Positions 41,607 through 52,790 of a stretch of 64,000 nt of DNA are shown here, one piece after another. The first letter of the stretch is position 1, and the number at the start of each line of letters is the position of its first letter. The stretch is from NCBI GenBank assembly GCA_013540605.1, contig JABVCK010000018.1:1-64000 (forward strand). Reading direction: 5' to 3'. Position numbers and translations under genes: made by a program. This stretch comes from Bacillota bacterium. Lineage in GTDB: Bacteria > Bacillota > Clostridia > Ch29. The notes beneath the pieces were generated by a model. The model searched no databases, had not been told where the DNA came from, and saw only the letters and a program-made list of their open reading frames with translations.

Positions 41607-41682
41607 TGGTGGGCCTTCAGGGATTCGAACCCCGGACCGACCGGTTATGAGCCGGTTGCTCTACCAACTGAGCTAAAGGCCC
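41607..41682 (-). tRNA. tRNA with CAU anticodon, tRNA-Ile2 (lysidine)-like or Met
   Basis: GGGCCTTTAGCTCAGTTGGTAGAGCAACCGGCTCATAACCGGTCGGTCCGGGGTTCGAATCCCTGAAGGCCCACCA. Confidence 0.9.
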
Positions 41683-41687
41683 GAATA

Positions 41688-41762
41688 TGGCTCCTCAGGC
41701 TGGATTCGAACCAGCAACCCCTCGGTTAACAGCCGAGTGCTCCACCGTTGAGCTACTGAGGA
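41688..41762 (-). tRNA. tRNA-Asn (GTT)
   Basis: TCCTCAGTAGCTCAACGGTGGAGCACTCGGCTGTTAACCGAGGGGTTGCTGGTTCGAATCCAGCCTGAGGAGCCA. Confidence 0.95.
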
Positions 41763-41836
41763 ATAGGGTTAACAATATATATTATACACGTTAATATATA
41801 GTTGTCAACCGATAAATTGCTGCTAATTCATAGTAA

Positions 41837-42970
41837 TTATTCTAGGTAGTCTTTGAGTTTCTTACTCCGACTAGGGTGCCTTAGTTTCCTTAAGGCCTTG
41901 GCTTCTATCTGCCTTATTCTCTCCCTGGTTACGTTAAATTCCTTTCCTACTTCCTCAAGGGTCCTTACCCTGCCGTCATCCAGGCCGAACCTAAGCCTGA
42001 GAACCTTTTCTTCCCTTGGTGTAAGGGTATCCAGAACATCCACCAGCTGCTCCCTGAGCATGGTAAATGCAGCTGCCTCTGCGGGTGCAGGTGCATCGTC
42101 ATCGGGTATAAAATCACCCAGGTGACTATCTTCTTCTTCTCCAATAGGTGTTTCAAGGGATACTGGCTCCTGGGCGATTTTTAGTATCTCCCGTACCTTC
42201 TCCTCCGACAGCCCCATTTCATCTGCTATCTCTTCGGGCAGCGGCTCCCTCCCCAGTTCCTGCAAAAGCTGCCTTGATACTCTTATAAGCTTGTTAATCG
42301 TTTCAACCATATGCACCGGTATCCTGATCGTTCTAGCCTGGTCGGCAATCGCCCTCGTTATTGCCTGCCTTATCCACCAGGTTGCATAGGTGCTAAACTT
42401 ATACCCTTTTCTATAGTCAAACTTCTCTACTGCTTTAATCAACCCCAGGTTTCCCTCCTGGATTAGGTCAAGAAAAAGCATTCCCCTTCCAACGTATCGT
42501 TTAGCTATGCTGACGACCAATCTCAGGTTGGCTTCCGCCAGCTTTCTTTTCGCTTCTTCTTCCCCGTTTTCTATCCTCTTTGCAAGCTCAATCTCCTCAT
42601 CCGCTGTCAAAAGGGGTATCTTCCCTATCTCCTTAAGATACATCCTCACCGGGTCATCAATATTTACTCCTTCGGGAACCGTGATTTCACCACTGTCTAT
42701 GTCTTCCAGTTCGTCCTCATGCACTATGTCATTTCCCAAATCTTCATCCCCGATAATGTCAATCCCCATCTCATCAAGATTGTCGTATATCTTTTCTATC
42801 TGTTCAGGATCAAGCTCAATCTCCTCAAGGGTATCCATTATTTCTTTATAGGTAAGCATACCCTTGCTTTTCCCCTTCTCAATGAGTTCCTTTACCCCAT
42901 CAATCTTGTCTTCACTAAGCTCTAATTTCTTGTTATTCTCTTTGGATGCATTTTCGATCTTCATTGGCAT
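41837..42970 (-). CDS. rpoD: RNA polymerase primary sigma factor
   Basis: [56 protein letters not shown]; region 4 [22 protein letters not shown]. Confidence 0.97.
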   Translation of the reverse strand: MPMKIENASKENNKKLELSEDKIDGVKELIEKGKSKGMLTYKEIMDTLEEIELDPEQIEKIYDNLDEMGIDIIGDEDLGNDIVHEDELEDIDSGEITVPEGVNIDDPVRMYLKEIGKIPLLTADEEIELAKRIENGEEEAKRKLAEANLRLVVSIAKRYVGRGMLFLDLIQEGNLGLIKAVEKFDYRKGYKFSTYATWWIRQAITRAIADQARTIRIPVHMVETINKLIRVSRQLLQELGREPLPEEIADEMGLSEEKVREILKIAQEPVSLETPIGEEEDSHLGDFIPDDDAPAPAEAAAFTMLREQLVDVLDTLTPREEKVLRLRFGLDDGRVRTLEEVGKEFNVTRERIRQIEAKALRKLRHPSRSKKLKDYLE

Positions 42971-42992
42971 CCCCTCCCTTCTGTACAGCCCT

Positions 42993-44822
42993 CTACAAGC
43001 CCCTTAAATTTTTCTGTATATCAACAAATTCTGACCAGTATTTTTCAAGTGCGGTTTCCTCCTCCTGTGTCCTGTCGGCTTTTGATGCGAGCCTGTCAAT
43101 CTCACTCTTAAGCTTCATACCCCTTGTCTTATATTTATGAATACGGATAGTCCGTATGCAATCCTCAACCAATTTCCCAGCTTCTCCCCCATCCAGCGGC
43201 AGCTCTGCATCTATCACAGCCACCACCCTGTTTATCTCTTCCTGGTCATGAAAAAAATTGACCAGGTCTGCCGGCAGCAATTCTTCATCTATATATTTTG
43301 ACTTTATAATCTTAAACAGGTTCCTGTACAAATCATCTTCAAAATCCTCAGCTTCTATCTTTGATGTTATTTCTTTTCTGAAGTTTGCATCTCTAATCGC
43401 CATAACTAATATATTCTTCTCAGCCTGAATATTTGCAGGTCTGAAAGCAATATTATACTCCTCAGCACTATTATTATGCCTATTTTTACCATATATATTC
43501 CTGTTTTGCCCTTTATCCCTGTTTCTTACCGTTTCGATTTCTTTTCTCAGTGCGCTTTCATACACCTGGACCCTTTGAGAGATTTCCTTCACGTATTCTG
43601 CAAGCTCCAGGCTGCTGTCCAGCCTCGCCAGCAAGGCTGCTGCTTCATGTAAAAAATCAAACTTCTGCTGCCTATCCCTTATGTCGTATTTCCTTTCCAA
43701 AAGCTTTATTTTATAATCCATCAGCGAAGGAGCTTTTCTTACTAGTTCGTAGAAAGCTTCGCTGCCGTAGTTTCGTACAAACTCGTCGGGGTCTTTGCCA
43801 TCCGGCAGTTCTATTATTCTGACTTTGCAGCCAACCGACTGCAGGACATCCATCCCCTTTATGGTTGCCGAATGCCCGGCCGCATCCGAATCATACGCTA
43901 TTACTATATTTCTGCTGTATCTCTTAAGCAGTTCTCCCTGGCTGGGAGTAAAGGCCGTACCCAAAGATGCTACCGAATTTTTTATACCCCTCTGGTGAAG
44001 TGAAATAACATCCATATAGCCTTCAACAACTATTATCTCTCCGCTGTCTGTATGTTTTTTTGCTATATTTAACCCGTACAGGTTGTTCCCCTTTGTAAAG
44101 ACCGGGGTCTCCGGAGAATTGAGATACTTTGGAGTACCGCCCTCCTCGATAGTCCTCCCTCCAAACCCGATTACCCTGCCTCGCACATCGATGATAGGAA
44201 AAATAATCCTGTCCCTGAACCTGTCGTACATACCGCTTCCTGACTTTCTCTCGCTCATCAGCCCCGATATTCCAATGCTTTCCTCTGTAAACCCCTTTGA
44301 TTCCAGGTACTTCAAGAGGTTGTCCCAACCTTCCGGGGCATAACCAAGGCCGAACTCACGTATGGTCTTTACATCCAGCCCCCTGTCCTTCAGGTACTGT
44401 TTTGCCTTTCTGCTTCCTGTCAGGCAGTTCACAAAAAACCGGGCCGCTTCCAGGTTTATTCTGAACAGTTCCTCCTGAAGCTTATACCTTCTGCTGTACC
44501 CGCTGTCAAACTGCTGCTGGGGCAGAGGTATCCTGCTCCTTTCAGCAAGAAATTTGATCGCATCAATGAAATCAAGATTTTCTATGTTCATAACAAAGGT
44601 GATTACGTTTCCTCCCGCTCCGCATCCGAAACAGTGGTACAGCTGTTTTTCTGCGGATATATAGAAGGATGGGGTGTCTTCCCTATGGAAAGGGCATAAC
44701 CCTCTATACCTGTCACCGTTTTTGGATAGCGTCATATATTCGGCGGCGACTTCCACCAGGTCATTGCTTTCCCGGATTTTATTTATAAATTCCTCAGGAA
44801 AACTGTATTTCATCTTAACCAC
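42993..44822 (-). CDS. dnaG: DNA primase
   Basis: [30 protein letters not shown] zinc finger; [20 protein letters not shown]. Confidence 0.97.
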   Translation of the reverse strand: MVKMKYSFPEEFINKIRESNDLVEVAAEYMTLSKNGDRYRGLCPFHREDTPSFYISAEKQLYHCFGCGAGGNVITFVMNIENLDFIDAIKFLAERSRIPLPQQQFDSGYSRRYKLQEELFRINLEAARFFVNCLTGSRKAKQYLKDRGLDVKTIREFGLGYAPEGWDNLLKYLESKGFTEESIGISGLMSERKSGSGMYDRFRDRIIFPIIDVRGRVIGFGGRTIEEGGTPKYLNSPETPVFTKGNNLYGLNIAKKHTDSGEIIVVEGYMDVISLHQRGIKNSVASLGTAFTPSQGELLKRYSRNIVIAYDSDAAGHSATIKGMDVLQSVGCKVRIIELPDGKDPDEFVRNYGSEAFYELVRKAPSLMDYKIKLLERKYDIRDRQQKFDFLHEAAALLARLDSSLELAEYVKEISQRVQVYESALRKEIETVRNRDKGQNRNIYGKNRHNNSAEEYNIAFRPANIQAEKNILVMAIRDANFRKEITSKIEAEDFEDDLYRNLFKIIKSKYIDEELLPADLVNFFHDQEEINRVVAVIDAELPLDGGEAGKLVEDCIRTIRIHKYKTRGMKLKSEIDRLASKADRTQEEETALEKYWSEFVDIQKNLRGL

Positions 44823-45188
44823 CTTTTAAGGGATTATAAAATAGCAATCCCCTCCCCATGCTCCACAGTTTTTAGATAATTCGACACATTTACACTCATT
44901 CCTTCAATAATAAATATTAAAATAATATTACAGAATTATCCTTAGTATTTTAGGCAATAAAATTGGATTATATACCTTTTCCAAAGCAATTGCAATACTC
45001 TATGAACAATTTCTATAAATATTTTCTATAAATATTCCATAATGCTTCTAAATAATCCATTTCTACATGCATGCAGCAAATCCTTCATTTTTTTGTATTA
45101 ATTTTCGAAAATATGTTCGGCTTTGTCCCCTTTCTTAATAAACTGTGGTAAAATATATAGAGTTGAATAAATCAGGGGAGGTATTGCA

Positions 45189-46073
45189 ATGTTTAGCGGA
45201 ATATACACACCGATTGTTACTCCTTTCAACGAGAGGGAAGAGATTGATTACTGCAAAATGAAGCACAACCTTGACCGCTGGTCTGAAACCAACCTGGACG
45301 GAATAGTGGTTCTTGGCTCAAACGGTGAATTCGTGTACCTGACCATGCCGGAAAAGCTTGAACTTGTGGAATTTGTAATAAACAATTTTACCGCTGACAA
45401 AAAGATAATAGTAGGAACGGGCTGTGAATCCACAAGGGAAACCATTGAGCTCAATTACATAGTTGCAGATTTAGGGGCGGATGCGGTACTGGTACTTCCC
45501 CCAAGCTATTTCAAAGGTTCTATGAATGACGACGTGCTGTATAGACATTATGTTGATATTGCCGAAGAGTGCCCCGTTCCGGTGATGATATACAATATGC
45601 CCAAAAATACAGGGATTAACCTGCCGTCATCGCTGGTTGCAAAGCTGTCCCAACACCCTAACATTGTAGGCATTAAGGACACATCCGGTAATATTACCCA
45701 GTTAGCGGAACTTGTGAGGGATACCGAAGATGGCTTTTCCGTTTTTGCCGGCAATGCCGGGTATCTTCTCCCGGCCCTCGCGGTTGGAGCAAAGGGTGCC
45801 ACCCTTGCCCTGGCCAACATCCTGCCCAATGAATGCTGTGAGGTGGTGTCGCTGTTTAGAGAAGGCAAAATAGCATCTGCCGGAGAACTGCAGCAGAAAC
45901 TGCTTGAACCCAACAACCTTGTCACAGCAAAGCTTGGGGTCCCTGCTCTCAAGGCGGCTCTTGACATGTTAGGCTACCAGGGGGGTATTCCGCGGCGGCC
46001 TCTGAGACCTCTTTCGGACGACGACAGGGAGACCGTAAAAAATGCCCTTATAAGATTTGGGGTTTTGAAATAA
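45189..46073 (+). CDS. Dihydrodipicolinate synthase family protein
   Basis: GIYTPIVTPFNEREEIDY...VPVMIYNMPKNTGINL...NIVGIKDTSG. Confidence 0.92.
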   Translation: MFSGIYTPIVTPFNEREEIDYCKMKHNLDRWSETNLDGIVVLGSNGEFVYLTMPEKLELVEFVINNFTADKKIIVGTGCESTRETIELNYIVADLGADAVLVLPPSYFKGSMNDDVLYRHYVDIAEECPVPVMIYNMPKNTGINLPSSLVAKLSQHPNIVGIKDTSGNITQLAELVRDTEDGFSVFAGNAGYLLPALAVGAKGATLALANILPNECCEVVSLFREGKIASAGELQQKLLEPNNLVTAKLGVPALKAALDMLGYQGGIPRRPLRPLSDDDRETVKNALIRFGVLK

Positions 46074-46076
46074 AAG

Positions 46077-47126
46077 GTGGAGATGTTTGATATGCGGATT
46101 GCGCTGGTAGGCTTCGGAGGCGTTGGAAAAGCCCTGGTCAAACTGCTTTCGGATAAGAAAAAAAGCCTTTTAACCCAGGGTATTGATATCAGATTGAATT
46201 ACGTGATAAACAGCAGGGAAGGCGTCTATGACCCCATGGGTATAGACTGTGGAAGCCTCCTTAAACATGTCGAGATGGGGGGCCAGCTCAGCCGGTTCAC
46301 TCAAGGCGTAAATACCCCGGTTTCCTTTGAAACCCTGTTAAAGAACAGGGATGTGGATGTAATGGTTGAAGCTACCCCCACAAACAGGGAAAGCGGTGAG
46401 CCCGGCCTAACGCATATAAGGGCAGCGCTTGAAAACGGTATAAATGTAGTGACGGCGAATAAGGGCCCGATACTCCTTGCCTATAGAACTTTAAACAGGC
46501 TTGCGGTATCAAAGGGTGTACATCTATGTGCCGGCTGCACAACGGGAGGGGCCCTTCCCACTATAAACGCCGGCATCTTTGACCTCGCCGGTTCCAATAT
46601 ACATTCCATAGAGGGTATACTGAACGGTACAACCAATTACATACTTGGCCGTATGGAGCAGGATAATCTCGGCTATGAACAAGCCCTGGCCGAAGCACAA
46701 AGAATGGGCATTGCAGAAACCGATCCCTCCCTGGACGTGGAGGGCTGGGATACGGCGATAAAACTGCTCATCCTGGTGAATATTCTGATGAACGAGCAAA
46801 GAACCCTTGATGGGATTAGGGTCGAAGGAATAACACGGGTTGGCAGGGATGATATTCTCAGGGCAAAAAAAGAGGGCAAAACGCTCAAGCTGATCGGCAG
46901 GGCTGTGAAAACCCCGGAGGGAATAGATATCAGCATCAATCTGGAAAAAATCGGTGAAGACAACCCGCTGTCCGGCGTGAATGGTACCAACAAGGCAGTC
47001 AGATATGTTTCGGACAGCCTCGGCGACCTCACAATAATCGGTGGGGCATCGGGCACCATCCCCGCTGCGGCCTCTTTGCTGAGGGATATAATAAACCTGG
47101 GCAGGGGATACCGGTTTTCGGTTTAA
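46077..47126 (+). CDS. hom: Homoserine dehydrogenase
   Basis: RIALVGFGGVGKALVKLL...NVVTANKGPILLAY...GILNGTTNYIL. Confidence 0.92.
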   Translation: MEMFDMRIALVGFGGVGKALVKLLSDKKKSLLTQGIDIRLNYVINSREGVYDPMGIDCGSLLKHVEMGGQLSRFTQGVNTPVSFETLLKNRDVDVMVEATPTNRESGEPGLTHIRAALENGINVVTANKGPILLAYRTLNRLAVSKGVHLCAGCTTGGALPTINAGIFDLAGSNIHSIEGILNGTTNYILGRMEQDNLGYEQALAEAQRMGIAETDPSLDVEGWDTAIKLLILVNILMNEQRTLDGIRVEGITRVGRDDILRAKKEGKTLKLIGRAVKTPEGIDISINLEKIGEDNPLSGVNGTNKAVRYVSDSLGDLTIIGGASGTIPAAASLLRDIINLGRGYRFSV

Positions 47127-47147
47127 TCCCCTGCCCGGCTGCTTTTT

Positions 47148-48185
47148 CTACTTGATGAGTGACCTGGGTATGGTGATTTCCTTGAACCGGCTTATGCAAT
47201 AGTTGTCGGTCATACCCGATATATAGTCGCAGACTCCTCTCTCAAGCCCCTCTTCATCGGCGATGTTTCTGTAGAATTCAGGCATCCTGCCGGGGTTATT
47301 CTTATAATACCTGAAAAGAAACTCAATTACGTACGTAACCCTGTCCCTCTCCGCTTTGCATACCGGTCCAAAGTAAACATTCTTAAACATGAATTCCCTT
47401 AGCCCCTTCAAGGCTTCCTCCACCGGAGGACTCAGCCGGATCACCGTTTTGCCGTCGTTCAGCAGACGCGTACTGTTTTCTATTGCATCGGTTACCAGGG
47501 TGGATATCCTTTCCCTGTGCGTCCTGCCCAACAGTTCAATGTAACCGGAAGGCAAATCTTCCATCCTCAGAATCCCCGCCCTTATACTATCGTCAATATC
47601 GTGCTGAACATAGGCTATCTTGTCACTAAGCTTTATAACCTGCCCTTCCAGTGTATATGCTTCCCTGCTGTTTTTTCCGCCAAAACCGCTGTGGCACTGT
47701 ACACCGTCAAGAACCTCCTTTGTCAGGTTAAGCCCCCTGCCCATCCATCCTTCCTCTATAACTGTAAGCACTCTGATGCTGTTTTCATTGTGACGGAACC
47801 CCCCTGGCACCAGGGAGTTCAGCACCTCTTCCCCGGAATGGGAGAATGGTGTGTGCCCGACATCGTGAGACAGAGCTATGGCTTCAATAAGGTCTGTGTT
47901 CAACCGCAGCGCAGCGCCGATTGTCCGTGCTATCTGGCTCACCTCCAGGGTATGGGTTAGTCTGGTTCTATAGTGGTCATTGTCGGGGGAAATAAAAACT
48001 TGGGTCTTGTGCTTGAGACGCCTGAAGGCCTTTGAGTGAATAACCCGGTCCCTGTCCCTCTGGAATTCCGTTCTTATGCTGCATTTATCCTCTTCGGTAT
48101 GTCTGCCTCTGCTCTTTATAGAGGGGCAGGCATACTCCGAGAGCACCTGCAGTTCCAGTTGTTCCTGTTTTTCCCTTATGTTCAT
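47148..48185 (-). CDS. dgt: dGTPase family (HD domain) triphosphohydrolase
   Basis: DRVIHSKAFRRLKHKTQVF...TRLTHTLEVSQIARTIG...ALSHDVGHTPFSHSGEEVL. Confidence 0.92.
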   Translation of the reverse strand: MNIREKQEQLELQVLSEYACPSIKSRGRHTEEDKCSIRTEFQRDRDRVIHSKAFRRLKHKTQVFISPDNDHYRTRLTHTLEVSQIARTIGAALRLNTDLIEAIALSHDVGHTPFSHSGEEVLNSLVPGGFRHNENSIRVLTVIEEGWMGRGLNLTKEVLDGVQCHSGFGGKNSREAYTLEGQVIKLSDKIAYVQHDIDDSIRAGILRMEDLPSGYIELLGRTHRERISTLVTDAIENSTRLLNDGKTVIRLSPPVEEALKGLREFMFKNVYFGPVCKAERDRVTYVIEFLFRYYKNNPGRMPEFYRNIADEEGLERGVCDYISGMTDNYCISRFKEITIPRSLIK

Positions 48186-48208
48186 GCAATACACCCCAAA
48201 ACATTGTC

Positions 48209-50836
48209 TTATTCCCTGTTCCTTATGACTGCCTGGGCTGCGGCAAGCCTGGCAATCGGTACCCTGAAGGGCGAGCATGAGACATAATTAAGCCCTACCC
48301 TATAGAAGAAATCTATCGATGAGGGGTCCCCCCCATGCTCACCGCAAATACCAAGCTTGATGTCCGGTCTTTCCTTCTTACCTAGCTGTACAGCCATTTC
48401 CACCAGCTTGCCGACTCCTGTCTGGTCAAGCCTCTGGAACGGGTCTGCTTCAATTATACCCTTTTTCTTATATTCTTCAAGGAATTTACCAGCATCATCC
48501 CTGGAGAACCCCATTGCCATCTGTGTCAGGTCATTGGTGCCGAAGGAGAAGAACTCGGCTTCCCTGGCAATCTCGTCTGCCGTGATCGCAGCCCTGGGTA
48601 CCTCTATCATGGTTCCCACCATATATTCCAGATCAGCGCCCGTCTCTTCTATTACCTTTGCAGCGGTTTTTATGATGAATTCCTTTAGGAAGCTCAATTC
48701 GCTTACATTTCCCACCAGCGGAACCATTATCTCAGGTTTAACCCTTATCCCCGTCTCCGCCGACACCTCAATAGCGGCTTCAATTATAGCCCGTGTCTGC
48801 ATTTCTGCGATCTCCGGATAGGTGATCGCCAAACGGCATCCCCTGTGACCAAGCATGGGGTTGAACTCTTCAAGGTCCTTAACGATGCCCTTGAGTTCTT
48901 CAAACTGTATTCCCATGTCGCCGGCGAGGTTTCTAATATCATGGTCTTCCTTGGGCAGGAACTCGTGCAGCGGCGGGTCAAGCAGCCTTATGGTAACAGG
49001 CCTTTCACCCATAACCTTGAATATTCCTTTAAAATCTTCCTTCTGCATGGGCATCAGCCTATCCAGGGCTTTTTGCCTCTGCTCCCGGCTTCTGGATATT
49101 ATCATCTCCCGTACAACGGGTATCCTTTCTTCCTCAAAGAACATATGCTCGGTCCTGCACAGTCCGATACCCTCTGCGCCGAATTTTACCGCAGCTTCGG
49201 CATCCCTTGGGTTATCGGCGTTGGTTCTGACCTTAAGGGTCCTGACCTCATCCGCCCATTTCATCAGTGTGGCAAAGTTGCCGGATAATCCGGGCTCAAT
49301 AGTCGGGATACTTCCCTGGTATACCTTGCCGGAACTACCGTCCAGGGATATATAGTCTCCCTCCGCAATGGTAATTCCTTTGACCACAAACCTCTTGTTC
49401 TCTTCCTCCACCCTTATTTCTCCGCATCCTGCCACGCAGCACTTGCCCATTCCCCTTGCCACAACGGCTGCGTGGGACGTCATGCCTCCCCGGGATGTGA
49501 GTATGCCTTCGGCCGCATTCATCCCTTCAATATCTTCCGGGGAGGTCTCCTGGCGCACCAGGATGGCCTTCTCGCCCCTACTGACCGCGTCCACAGCCTC
49601 CTCGGCGGTGAAGTATACCTTCCCTGTGGCCGCTCCCGGCGAAGCAGGCAGGCCCTGCGCAAGAAGCTGCGCTTCTTTAAGAAATGCGGGATCAAAATTC
49701 GGGTGCAGCATCTGATCCAATTGCTGCGGCTGCACCCTCATGAGCGCCTCCTCCTTAGATATCAGACCTTCTCCCACAAGGTCGACCGCCACTTTAAGGG
49801 CAGCCTCGGCAGTCCTTTTTCCATTACGGGTCTGCAATATGTATAGTATACCCCTCTCAACCGTAAACTCTATATCCTGCATGTCTCTATAGTGTTTCTC
49901 GAGAAGGCCTGCCACTTCAACAAATTGCCTGTGCACATCGGGCAGGATCTCGTTCAGCTGGTCTATCGACTTGGGAGTCCTTATCCCTGCAACCACATCT
50001 TCGCCCTGAGCATTCATAAGAAACTCGCCAAACAAAGCCTTTACCCCTGTGGCCGGGTTTCTGGTAAAGGCAACTCCGGTACCGGAAGTATCACCCATAT
50101 TACCGAACACCATGGACTGCACGTTGACCGCAGTGCCGAGATGGTGGGGTATTTCGTTGATATTCCTGTAGGCAATTGCGCGGGGGTTATTCCACGAATC
50201 AAATACCGCCTTAACAGCCATCAGGAGCTGTTTTTTGGGTTCCTGGGGGAAATCCTCTCCTATTTCTGCCCTATACAACTCCTTGTACCTGTCAACTACT
50301 TCCCTAAGGTCCTCAGCTGTGAGATCCGTATCGTGCTCTGCTCCCCTTTTCTCCTTGACCTTATCCAGTATGCCCTCAAATTTGTATTTCTCTATATGGG
50401 TGACAACATCTCCAAACATCTGTATGAATCTCCTATAGCTATCCAGCGCAAACCTTTCGTTCCCCGTGGATTTGGAAAGCCCGGTTACCGACTGGTCATT
50501 AAGTCCCAGGTTCAAAATTGTATCCATCATTCCGGGCATGGATATCACAGCCCCTGAGCGGACCGAAACGAGGAGCGGATTGTGGTTATCCCCAAAAACC
50601 TTGCCTGTTATTGCTTGAAGCTTCTCAAGATTATCGAAAATCTCCCTTTCAAGTTCCGCCGGAATACTCATGCTCCATTCGGAATAATACCGGTTGCAGG
50701 CCTCGGTTGTCACAGTGAAACCCTGGGGCACAGGAAGCCCTATTCTGGTCATCTCAGCAAGGTTTGCTCCTTTGCCTCCCAGGAGGGATTTCATATCCGC
50801 CCTGCCCTCTTCAAACATATAGACAAATTTCCCCAT
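48209..50836 (-). CDS. ppdK: Pyruvate, phosphate dikinase
   Basis: LLGGKGANLAEMTRIGLPVPQGFTVTTEAC...GGMTSHAAVVARGMGKCCVAG. Confidence 0.97.
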   Translation of the reverse strand: MGKFVYMFEEGRADMKSLLGGKGANLAEMTRIGLPVPQGFTVTTEACNRYYSEWSMSIPAELEREIFDNLEKLQAITGKVFGDNHNPLLVSVRSGAVISMPGMMDTILNLGLNDQSVTGLSKSTGNERFALDSYRRFIQMFGDVVTHIEKYKFEGILDKVKEKRGAEHDTDLTAEDLREVVDRYKELYRAEIGEDFPQEPKKQLLMAVKAVFDSWNNPRAIAYRNINEIPHHLGTAVNVQSMVFGNMGDTSGTGVAFTRNPATGVKALFGEFLMNAQGEDVVAGIRTPKSIDQLNEILPDVHRQFVEVAGLLEKHYRDMQDIEFTVERGILYILQTRNGKRTAEAALKVAVDLVGEGLISKEEALMRVQPQQLDQMLHPNFDPAFLKEAQLLAQGLPASPGAATGKVYFTAEEAVDAVSRGEKAILVRQETSPEDIEGMNAAEGILTSRGGMTSHAAVVARGMGKCCVAGCGEIRVEEENKRFVVKGITIAEGDYISLDGSSGKVYQGSIPTIEPGLSGNFATLMKWADEVRTLKVRTNADNPRDAEAAVKFGAEGIGLCRTEHMFFEEERIPVVREMIISRSREQRQKALDRLMPMQKEDFKGIFKVMGERPVTIRLLDPPLHEFLPKEDHDIRNLAGDMGIQFEELKGIVKDLEEFNPMLGHRGCRLAITYPEIAEMQTRAIIEAAIEVSAETGIRVKPEIMVPLVGNVSELSFLKEFIIKTAAKVIEETGADLEYMVGTMIEVPRAAITADEIAREAEFFSFGTNDLTQMAMGFSRDDAGKFLEEYKKKGIIEADPFQRLDQTGVGKLVEMAVQLGKKERPDIKLGICGEHGGDPSSIDFFYRVGLNYVSCSPFRVPIARLAAAQAVIRNRE

Positions 50837-50840
50837 TACA

Positions 50841-51650
50841 TTAAGCCTCCTTTAGTATCTGTAATATTATACTGGCTGTCTCTTCAACAGCCTTTCTCGA
50901 CACATCTATTACCGGGCACCCAAGCTTCTTGTAAACCATGTCCGCGTATTCCAGTTCCTGCAGTATCCTCTCCATACTTGCATAATTTGCCGTATCGTTC
51001 AACCCCAGGGTCTTTAGCCTTTCCTGCCTTATCTGATTGAGTTTATCGGGGTCTGCAGTCAGGCCGACAATCTTCCTGTTGGATATTTGAAACAGCTCCT
51101 TCGGAGGCTCAACCTCAGGTACCAGGGGGATATTTGCAACCTTGTAATTCTTATGGGCAAGGTACATGCTCAGGGGTGTCTTTGATGTCCTTGATACTCC
51201 CAGCAGTATGACATCTGCCCTCAGCACCCCCCTGGGGTCCTTCCCATCGTCGTACTTTACTGCAAATTCAACGGCTTCCACCCTTTTGAAATAGTGTTCA
51301 TCCAGCTTATGAATAAGGCCTGCTTCAAGCTTGGGTGAAGTGGGCGCTATTATCTTCAAAGCATCCATCAATGGTCCAAGGATATCGACCCTCGGAATGC
51401 CATACTTGTCACATTCCTCTTCCAAAGTGGTTTTTAGCTCAGGAATCACTATTGTATACGCAACTATGCACTTGTATTCCTTCGCTTCATTTATTATCCT
51501 CATTATCTGGTATTTATCCGTGACAAAGGGTTCCTTCCTGATCTCGGTAATATCCGAGTTGAATTGTATCGCTGCTGCTTTAACGACCTGCTCAGCGGTT
51601 TCACCTACCGAGTCAGAAATTACGTATATCCTTGGCCCATTCTCAATCAT
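50841..51650 (-). CDS. Pyruvate, phosphate dikinase regulatory protein (DUF299 kinase/pyrophosphorylase)
   Basis: IYVISDSVGETAEQVVKAA...DVILLGVSRTSKTPLSMYLAHKNYKVANIPLVPE; start placed at MIENG because the upstream codons derive from repeat R2. Confidence 0.93.
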   Translation of the reverse strand: MIENGPRIYVISDSVGETAEQVVKAAAIQFNSDITEIRKEPFVTDKYQIMRIINEAKEYKCIVAYTIVIPELKTTLEEECDKYGIPRVDILGPLMDALKIIAPTSPKLEAGLIHKLDEHYFKRVEAVEFAVKYDDGKDPRGVLRADVILLGVSRTSKTPLSMYLAHKNYKVANIPLVPEVEPPKELFQISNRKIVGLTADPDKLNQIRQERLKTLGLNDTANYASMERILQELEYADMVYKKLGCPVIDVSRKAVEETASIILQILKEA

Positions 51651-51674
51651 ATCAATATATTCCTCCTTTAATGT

Positions 51675-51783
51675 AAGGGGACACACCGCTGCTTTAAGGT
51701 ATGGGGACACACCTCCTCTTCGGAGCTAGGCTCTTGGGTAGGAGGAATGTCCCCGATGCATTCCTTGCCAAGGAATGTCCCCT
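51675..51783 (+). repeat. GGGGACACACC repeat, copy R2
   Basis: AAGGGGACACACCGCTGCTTTAAGGTATGGGGACACACC...GGAATGTCCCC. Confidence 0.85.
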
Positions 51784-51788
51784 TTCTG

Positions 51789-52427
51789 CTAACGTAACAT
51801 ATCATATATGGCGGAAACCACCGCTGTTTTCGATACCCTACCGGTAATTTTCAGTTTTTCCTTTCCTCCTGGCGCAGCGAACCTTTCCACAACCGGAGTA
51901 CAGTCAACCTGATGCTCCACCATCTTAAATACCGCGTCAGCCAGGGTTTCATCGTCATCGAGGGTTACTATATTCGGCATCCTTGTCATAATCATGCTTA
52001 CGGGTATCTTGTTTAAGTCAGCGTTTCCCATAGCATGTCGCAGGAAATCCTTTCTTGAAACCACCCCTACCAGGTATCCTTCTGTTTCGACGAACAGTGT
52101 ACCGACATCTTCCAGAAACAGGGTCACTATGCTGTCATACACGCTGGCATCGGAGTTAACCACGACAGGGCGTGTCTTAATATCCTTTACAAGAATACTC
52201 CTTACAAGGTTGGCCAGCATGCTTGCAGGCATCCTTCCGGTATGATAATATCCTACCTTAGGCCTTGCGTCCAGTATTCCGGCCATCGTTAGGATGGTGA
52301 GGTCAGGCCTTAACGCGCTGCGGGTCAGGTTAAGCCTTTCGGCTATCTGCTCGCTGGTTATCGGTTGGTCTTCCTTGACTATGCCTATTATCTGGTTCTG
52401 TCTTTCGGAAAGTTTCATTCCCACCAC
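51789..52427 (-). CDS. HTH-CBS domain transcriptional regulator (CcpN-like)
   Basis: N-terminal HTH (ITSEQIAERLNLTRSALRPDLTILTMAGIL) and two CBS domains; adjacent to the PPDK regulator. Confidence 0.88.
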   Translation of the reverse strand: MVGMKLSERQNQIIGIVKEDQPITSEQIAERLNLTRSALRPDLTILTMAGILDARPKVGYYHTGRMPASMLANLVRSILVKDIKTRPVVVNSDASVYDSIVTLFLEDVGTLFVETEGYLVGVVSRKDFLRHAMGNADLNKIPVSMIMTRMPNIVTLDDDETLADAVFKMVEHQVDCTPVVERFAAPGGKEKLKITGRVSKTAVVSAIYDMLR

Positions 52428-52535
52428 TCCCTATTTTTACAACACACTATATATAGTATAACTTATTTATTCCAAATATGCTATACTATTTATCTCTATG
52501 TTACACTATTTTTTAACTCCCGTTCCGGAAAAAAA

Positions 52536-52572
52536 GATGCCGGGGGCGGAATTCATCTCCGCCCCCGGCATC
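52536..52572. terminator. Terminator hairpin
   Basis: GATGCCGGGGGCGGA-attcatc-TCCGCCCCCGGCATC. Confidence 0.75.
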
Positions 52573-52599
52573 AGCCTGTATTAGTGTTATTTATTGGGT

Positions 52600-52790
52600 G
52601 GTTATATCAGTTACCAGTGGCCAGTGGTCAATGACCAGTGGTCAGAGTGTGTGGCAGTGCTGAAGTGAAAAGACCTGTAAGGCTTACCCCAGTAACTGCA
52701 AACTGGGAACTAACATCTGTGGTCTGTGATCTACCAACTACGAACTACCAACTACGAACTTTAATCTAGCACCTGCAATCTGTGATCTGT
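52600..52790 (-). repeat. Low-complexity short-motif repeat island I2
   Basis: Minus strand CACAGATCACAGATTGCAGGTGCTAG...AGTTCGTAGTTGGTAGTTCGTAGTTGGTAGATCACAG...CACTGGTCATTGACCACTGGCCACTGG. Confidence 0.7.

Noticed and set aside
48845-49355. Long antisense ORFs within ppdK, AOR, dnaG and other genes
   Set aside because: Opposite-strand shadow frames of well-supported coding genes with no recognisable domains.
52600-52790. CRISPR array
   Set aside because: The repeats are short 7-16 nt overlapping words without constant spacers or a cas locus.
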